Positions 6,718-10,289 of a stretch of 10,289 nt of DNA are shown piece by piece. The stretch's first letter is position 1. Every line of letters begins with the position of its first letter. Source of the stretch: Rhodoferax sp. Its GTDB lineage: Bacteria; Pseudomonadota; Gammaproteobacteria; Burkholderiales; Burkholderiaceae_C. The stretch lies in assembly GCA_029865675.1 (NCBI GenBank), contig JARXAU010000075.1, positions 1-10,289 of the forward strand. The letters run 5' to 3'. The notes under the pieces were generated by a model that saw nothing but the letters and a program-made list of their open reading frames with translations, ran no database searches and was not told the origin of the DNA. A program made the position numbers and the translations under genes.

Positions 6718-8123
6718 TGCAGGCTATGGCGCTCGCAGAACAGCTCCCCGGTGAAGGTCTTGACCTTCATGCCCATGGCCACCGCCTCTCGGGCCGTCAA
6801 CCCGCTGCTGTAGGGGAAGGTGTCGATCAGCCACTCATGGCGTCCAAGCACTTCCAGTGCCTCGCGGTGGCTTGTAGGGCAAAGGAATTCCACGTTCGCA
6901 GCCCCCACCGCCTGCACAACTTTTTCGCGGGTCCGCTCGAACCGAAACTGGCGATGCACAAACAGCTTCGGGCCGGGTAGCTTGGCCAGCCAGGCCAAAA
7001 AGCCCCGCGACAACTTAGCGGGGTTGGAGAAAATAACGGGTGTTGCGCGCTTGTGCACTGGCGCATTGGGCAGGTAGTGCGGTGGCGTGTAGGTCGCGTA
7101 GCCACCGGGAATGTTCACTATAGGTTCCGAATACAAGTGCTGCGAGGCGGCGGGCGACTGCCATTCGTCGCCAATCCAGCCGTCAAAGGTATCTAAGCCG
7201 GTAGTCAGGCTTTGACCGCCCACCCACTTGTACATTTCACGTGCCGGTTTGGCCGAAAGCGCTTGGAGCGCAACCGGATCCATCCAGCCGCCCAAGTCGT
7301 AGAGTACGTCGATATCGGCCTGGTAAACCCGCTGGGCAAGTGCGGAAGCTGGCATCTCTTGTACGTCCCACCACTCGGTGGCCAGAGACTTAAATTGCTC
7401 GGTTGCCCAGTCCAACTGGTGCCCCCGGTTGAAGACCACAATGTCCGAGCCTTTGGCTACGTGCCTCCAACCAGCAATGGTCAAAAAATACACGGGTGAG
7501 ACGCAAAACAAGGGTGAGATGAACGCTACGCGCGGGCGGCTGCGCAGCTTTGCTGGAGGCAGAGGGGGCAGCAGGCCGCCTGGCAAACACAGATGTTGCT
7601 TTGAAAAAGCCATTACTGCCGTGGACAACTCCGCAGCCGAACTGTCGCGGTCGTACACGCTGGCCATCAAAATAGTGAGCTGGGCATCCGCCGCATGGGC
7701 GGGGTCCGCCAACAAGGGCTTTACCCATTCCACGGCCTGCAGTGGCGTGCCGAAGACGTTGATGGCCAAATCGGCGCGCGCCAGCGTAGCTTCGCCGTTG
7801 GTCGGCTGGGCCTGCAACAACTGCGCGAACGCGTCATCTGCAGCCTCGGGACGCCCCAACGACTTCAGCGCGTTGCCCTGCACCATGCGGCTTTGCCACA
7901 GCGAAGGCATCAAAAACAATGCCCGCTCCGCGCTTTGGCGGGCCATTTCCGGCTTTCCAAGGGCCAACTGGCATAAGGCCAAGTTGTGGTGCGAGGCGGC
8001 AGACTGGGGCATGGCATGCACTGCCCGGGCAAATCCGTCATGCGCTTGGGGCCAGCGGGCTTGCTGCAAGTGAAGATGGGCCTGCGCCAGAAAATTTGCC
8101 GACTCCACGGCGGGTCCGCCCAT
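6702..8123 (-). CDS. TPR protein with OGT-like (GT41) glycosyltransferase domain
   Basis: This 473-residue, apparently cytoplasmic protein has three TPR-like helix pairs at about 9-42, 43-76 and 77-110, a helical linker, a Leu/Pro-rich hinge (181-197), then an O-GlcNAc-transferase-like catalytic region. OGT-type landmarks are RVAFISPLF (198-206), DIDVLYDLGGWMDP (270-283), WVGGQSLTTGLDTFDGWIGDEW (about 300-321), YSEPIVNIPGGYATYTP (331-347), FSNPAKLSRGFLAWLAKLPG (365-384, containing the nucleotide-contacting Lys), and LIDTFPYSSGLTAREAVAMGMKVKTFTGELF (432-462). GT41 enzymes attach sugar from UDP donors to protein Ser/Thr or Asn. Oddities: the SPDFxxHP histidine of OGT is Ser here (SPLFCVSP), and the chain stops right after the LPG..F-like motif, lacking the usual 60-100-residue tail. 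The start overlaps the previous stop as TGATG. Family assignment is fairly sure; activity and acceptor are unknown. Confidence 0.75.
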   Translation of the reverse strand: MGGPAVESANFLAQAHLHLQQARWPQAHDGFARAVHAMPQSAASHHNLALCQLALGKPEMARQSAERALFLMPSLWQSRMVQGNALKSLGRPEAADDAFAQLLQAQPTNGEATLARADLAINVFGTPLQAVEWVKPLLADPAHAADAQLTILMASVYDRDSSAAELSTAVMAFSKQHLCLPGGLLPPLPPAKLRSRPRVAFISPLFCVSPVYFLTIAGWRHVAKGSDIVVFNRGHQLDWATEQFKSLATEWWDVQEMPASALAQRVYQADIDVLYDLGGWMDPVALQALSAKPAREMYKWVGGQSLTTGLDTFDGWIGDEWQSPAASQHLYSEPIVNIPGGYATYTPPHYLPNAPVHKRATPVIFSNPAKLSRGFLAWLAKLPGPKLFVHRQFRFERTREKVVQAVGAANVEFLCPTSHREALEVLGRHEWLIDTFPYSSGLTAREAVAMGMKVKTFTGELFCERHSLHLKAG

Positions 8124-8686
8124 CAGTGCAAGACCTTGGGCGGCGGGTTACCCGGTTCAGAAAGCTCCGTCACACCGCTGGATTCCGCTTTTGCTCCCTG
8201 CAAGGACGAGGAGGCGCTGGGCTTTACTGCATCGGCCAACCGCAAAACCCAGTGCGCAGCATCGTTCATCTTTAACATCAGCAATTGCAATTTGTCGACC
8301 AAATCATCATTGAGCCTGAGGCTCAGATTTTGGCCGCGTGCCAAATGAAACACGACCTCCGCCCCTTGGGTGCCAAATTGCGTCTGCACCGCCTTCACCA
8401 AGGAAGGCTCGGCCCCCAAAGGAAAACGCGCGGCTCCAACGAATTGCGTGTAGGAGACTGTTTGCTGTAACGTTTGCTGTCGGAACTGCGCCACCGCTTT
8501 GGCTTGGTGCACGCTGTGATTGCCCTCCAAAGACTTGATCACGAGCCCTTCGGACTGTTCCAACAAGGCCCCGACCACGGCGCGGGTTAGCCAAAGGCGA
8601 TATTCCTCTTGGGTGTCAGTCGTGAAGCGCAACAACACTCTGTCTTCTTCAGGGACATAGCTCGCATTGAGCTGACGAATACTCAT
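8123..8686 (-). CDS. Conserved-looking protein of unknown function in glycosyltransferase cluster
   Basis: I do not recognise this 187-residue protein. The N-terminal ~45 residues look like a beta-rich unit (SYVPEEDRVLLRFTT then EEYRLWLTRAVVGALLEQ), the middle (60-82) is Gln-rich and helical, and residues ~108-151 form a second strand/helix unit (EVVFHLARGQNLSLRLNDDLV, then LQLLMLKMNDAAHWVLRLAD). The last ~35 residues are Ser/Pro/Lys-rich and probably disordered. There is no signal peptide, membrane helix or obvious catalytic motif, so a cytoplasmic accessory or binding role is plausible. Its stop shares one base with the start of the downstream glycosyltransferase (TGATG), a strong sign of translational coupling and shared function. 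It follows the DUF4214-like gene after a 53-bp gap that holds a hairpin. Confidence 0.8.
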   Translation of the reverse strand: MSIRQLNASYVPEEDRVLLRFTTDTQEEYRLWLTRAVVGALLEQSEGLVIKSLEGNHSVHQAKAVAQFRQQTLQQTVSYTQFVGAARFPLGAEPSLVKAVQTQFGTQGAEVVFHLARGQNLSLRLNDDLVDKLQLLMLKMNDAAHWVLRLADAVKPSASSSLQGAKAESSGVTELSEPGNPPPKVLH

Positions 8687-8712
8687 AGGGAAGCAAACAT
8701 CGTTGATCTATT

Positions 8713-8738
8713 GCGCAAGTCGCGTGACGAGCTTGCGC
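8713..8738 (-). repeat. Intercistronic stem-loop after the DUF4214-like gene
   Basis: GCGCAAG and CTTGCGC (8713-8719 and 8732-8738) form a perfect 7-bp stem, with inner TCG/CGA pairing and one bulged base. On the minus strand it starts just after the TGA stop (8742-8740) and is followed by AATAGATC rather than a U-run. It therefore looks like an mRNA-stabilising or attenuating hairpin inside the operon more than a full terminator. Confidence 0.45.
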
Positions 8739-8739
8739 T

Positions 8740-9588
8740 TCACTTTTGGCTCAAGCGCTGAACAATTTGGCGCGCAACCGACCTCACCAGATTGGCATTG
8801 AACTCATTTTTCTGAAAATGATCGGATCGCATGAGTTGCGCAAGAGTCCGGTCTGCGCTCTCCCCTGGCGCAGGCTGGATCGCTTGATCATGCGGGTCTG
8901 GCCAAAAAATCCGTTTGGCGGCATCCACGTCTTGCGCTGTCAACACCGGAACGCCGGGCGCGGGTTCAGGGACCGGCTGCCGCTGCTCCAGGGACTTGGC
9001 AACTTCGAGTAACAATTTGACATTCTCAGGACGCTGTAAAAACTCTGACGACACCATGAAGGTGCTCAGCAGTCGCTCTCTTGCAATGCCCAGGCGGGGT
9101 TGAATCACAGTGTCTGACTCGGGATCCCGACGTAAAAACATGCGATAGGCTACCACGACCTCATCGCGCCCCACACCCGACGGGGCAGCGCTTGGCATAG
9201 GGGCATCGCCAGCCAATGGCACCGGGGCATCAACCGCCACTGGATCGGCGACCTCAATGGCGGCAGGCAGCAACAGTTGGGGTCGCTGCGGGGGCTCGGC
9301 TGTCGGGGTGGGCGTGAGTGAGGGCTCCAGAAAGGGCTCGGGTCGCTGGGGGGTAGAAATCACCGTTGGCACCAGCGCCACACCCTGCCCCGTTAAAACT
9401 GCAGTGGCCTCCTGCAACTCGGACACAGGGGAAGGCGAAGCTCCAAAACGTAATCCGGTCTCGGCCTGGACCTGAGCTACTGCCCGTTCCACCGGGAATG
9501 CCGCAGGCTCCATGTCCTGTGACCGCGCCTGCGGCGCCTTGCTCGAAGATTCAGGCTTTTTGCGAAAAATCGAGAACGGGAATTTCAT
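8740..9588 (-). CDS. Proline-rich protein with two DUF4214-like repeats
   Basis: This 282-residue protein has a basic N-terminus (MKFPFSIFRKKPE), a long Pro/Ala/Glu-rich, probably disordered region (about 15-140), and two related C-terminal units. Unit 1 (about 142-198) reads VVVAYRMFLRRDPESDTVIQPRLG, then RERLLSTFMVSSEFLQRPENVKLLLEVA. Unit 2 (about 219-272) reads DVDAAKRIFWPDPHDQAIQPAP, then RTLAQLMRSDHFQKNEFNANLVRSVA. Both follow the DUF4214 plan of an R-x-F/L-x-R-DP turn, then an S-x-E/H-F helix. DUF4214 domains occur in surface and glycosylation-linked proteins, but their function is not established. I chose the ATG at 9588, 7 nt after the ugd stop; an in-frame TTG at 9609 would overlap ugd and is unlikely. 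No signal peptide is evident. The domain call is by eye and moderate; the internal duplication is clearer. Confidence 0.75.
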   Translation of the reverse strand: MKFPFSIFRKKPESSSKAPQARSQDMEPAAFPVERAVAQVQAETGLRFGASPSPVSELQEATAVLTGQGVALVPTVISTPQRPEPFLEPSLTPTPTAEPPQRPQLLLPAAIEVADPVAVDAPVPLAGDAPMPSAAPSGVGRDEVVVAYRMFLRRDPESDTVIQPRLGIARERLLSTFMVSSEFLQRPENVKLLLEVAKSLEQRQPVPEPAPGVPVLTAQDVDAAKRIFWPDPHDQAIQPAPGESADRTLAQLMRSDHFQKNEFNANLVRSVARQIVQRLSQK

Positions 9589-9595
9589 AGATTGC

Positions 9596-10289
9596 TCAAT
9601 CCTGACCAAACAAGTCCCGCGTGTACACGCGGTCCTTCACGTCGTCAATGTCGTCAGTGATTCGGTTAGCAACGATCACATCTGCGCGCGCCTTGAACGC
9701 GGCCAGATCGTTGACCACCGGGGAGTGGAAAAACTCAGCTTCATCGAGCACCGGTTCGTAAACGATCACCTCGACACCCTTGGCTTTGAGCCGCTTCATA
9801 ATGCCCTGAACGCTGCTGGCGCGAAAGTTATCGCTACCCGCCTTCATGACCAAGCGGTAAATGCCGACGACCTTGGGGTTGCGCTTCAAAATATCGAACG
9901 ACACAAAATCCTTGCGCGTGCTGTTGGCGTCCACAATCGCCCGAATCAGGTTTTGTGGCACCTCGCTGTAATTGGCCAGCAACTGCTTGGTGTCTTTTGG
10001 CAGGCAGTAGCCGCCATAACCAAAGGATGGGTTGTTGTAATGGTTACCAATGCGGGGGTCCAAGCACACTCCGTCGATGATCTGGCGAGTATCCATGCCC
10101 AGGGAGACCGCATAACTATCGAGCTCGTTGAAATAGGCGACCCGCATCGCCAAATAGGTGTTGGCAAATAGCTTAATGGCCTCTGCCTCGGTGCTACCCG
10201 TCAGCAAGACGGCGATATCTTCCTTGATCGCACCTTCTTGCAATAGCTGCGCAAACCGCTGGGCTTGAGCAGACGGCGGCTTGGGCCCT
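9596..10289 (-). CDS. ugd: UDP-glucose 6-dehydrogenase (Ugd), N-terminus outside window
   Basis: Ugd oxidises UDP-glucose to UDP-glucuronate with two NAD+, supplying capsule, LPS or other glycan synthesis. About 230 C-terminal residues are visible of a ~390-residue enzyme of the short E. coli type; the reading frame is open to the right edge, so the start lies beyond 10289. Diagnostic segments are STEAEAIKLFANTYLAMRVAYFNELD (substrate-binding helix with the catalytic-site Lys), VCLDPRIGNHYNNPSFGYGGYCLPKDTKQL with the nucleophilic Cys (codon 10004-10006), and the C-terminal NAD/Rossmann portion PKVVGIYRLVMKAGSDNFRASS and VIVYEPVLDE. The stop precedes the next gene's ATG by 7 nt, so it likely heads or belongs to the same transcript as the glycosyltransferase cluster. 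Confidence 0.95.
   Translation of the reverse strand, partial: GPKPPSAQAQRFAQLLQEGAIKEDIAVLLTGSTEAEAIKLFANTYLAMRVAYFNELDSYAVSLGMDTRQIIDGVCLDPRIGNHYNNPSFGYGGYCLPKDTKQLLANYSEVPQNLIRAIVDANSTRKDFVSFDILKRNPKVVGIYRLVMKAGSDNFRASSVQGIMKRLKAKGVEVIVYEPVLDEAEFFHSPVVNDLAAFKARADVIVANRITDDIDDVKDRVYTRDLFGQD

Noticed and set aside
1..10289. Mobile element, CRISPR array, tRNA or toxin-antitoxin module
   Set aside because: No transposase or integrase motifs, no terminal inverted or regularly spaced repeats, no tRNA-like sequence and no small gene pair of that kind were seen.

Overview
The window reads as a chromosomal segment of a betaproteobacterium, probably Burkholderiales and Comamonadaceae-like (Rhodoferax/Polaromonas type). 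That placement is an inference from gene content, GC-rich codon use and the thiO-thiS-thiG-thiE order; no rRNA or other phylogenetic marker is present. Nearly all of the sequence is coding. I see no insertion sequence, CRISPR array, tRNA, rRNA or attachment site.

Layout: (1) Positions 1-2862, minus strand, hold a thiamin thiazole/coupling operon. A TPP riboswitch (2772-2862) precedes a ~140-nt leader and then thiO, thiS, thiG and thiE, which are packed with ATGA overlaps or a 1-nt gap; thiE runs off the left edge. (2) Positions 2898-5186, minus strand, encode a full-length PLP-dependent Orn/Lys/Arg decarboxylase whose stop codon lies only ~35 nt upstream of the riboswitch. (3) Positions 5338-6684, plus strand, encode an NfeD-family membrane protein followed by a stomatin/SPFH protein of the QmcA type, divergent from the decarboxylase. 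(4) Positions 6702-10289, minus strand, hold a compact cluster: ugd (3' part only), a proline-rich protein with a duplicated DUF4214-like domain, an unrecognised 187-residue protein, and a TPR protein with an OGT-like (GT41) glycosyltransferase domain.

How the genes work together: ThiO oxidises glycine to the imine, ThiS carries the sulfur, ThiG builds the thiazole phosphate, and ThiE joins thiazole and pyrimidine to give thiamin phosphate, with TPP feedback through the riboswitch. The NfeD/QmcA pair is a standard membrane quality-control or microdomain module. The right-hand cluster is the least conventional part. A nucleotide-sugar enzyme (UDP-glucuronate supply) sits in tandem with two poorly characterised proteins and a GT41-like enzyme that lacks the usual C-terminal tail and some expected residues. 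A protein- or surface-glycosylation role is possible but not shown. It is the best candidate here for an undescribed system.
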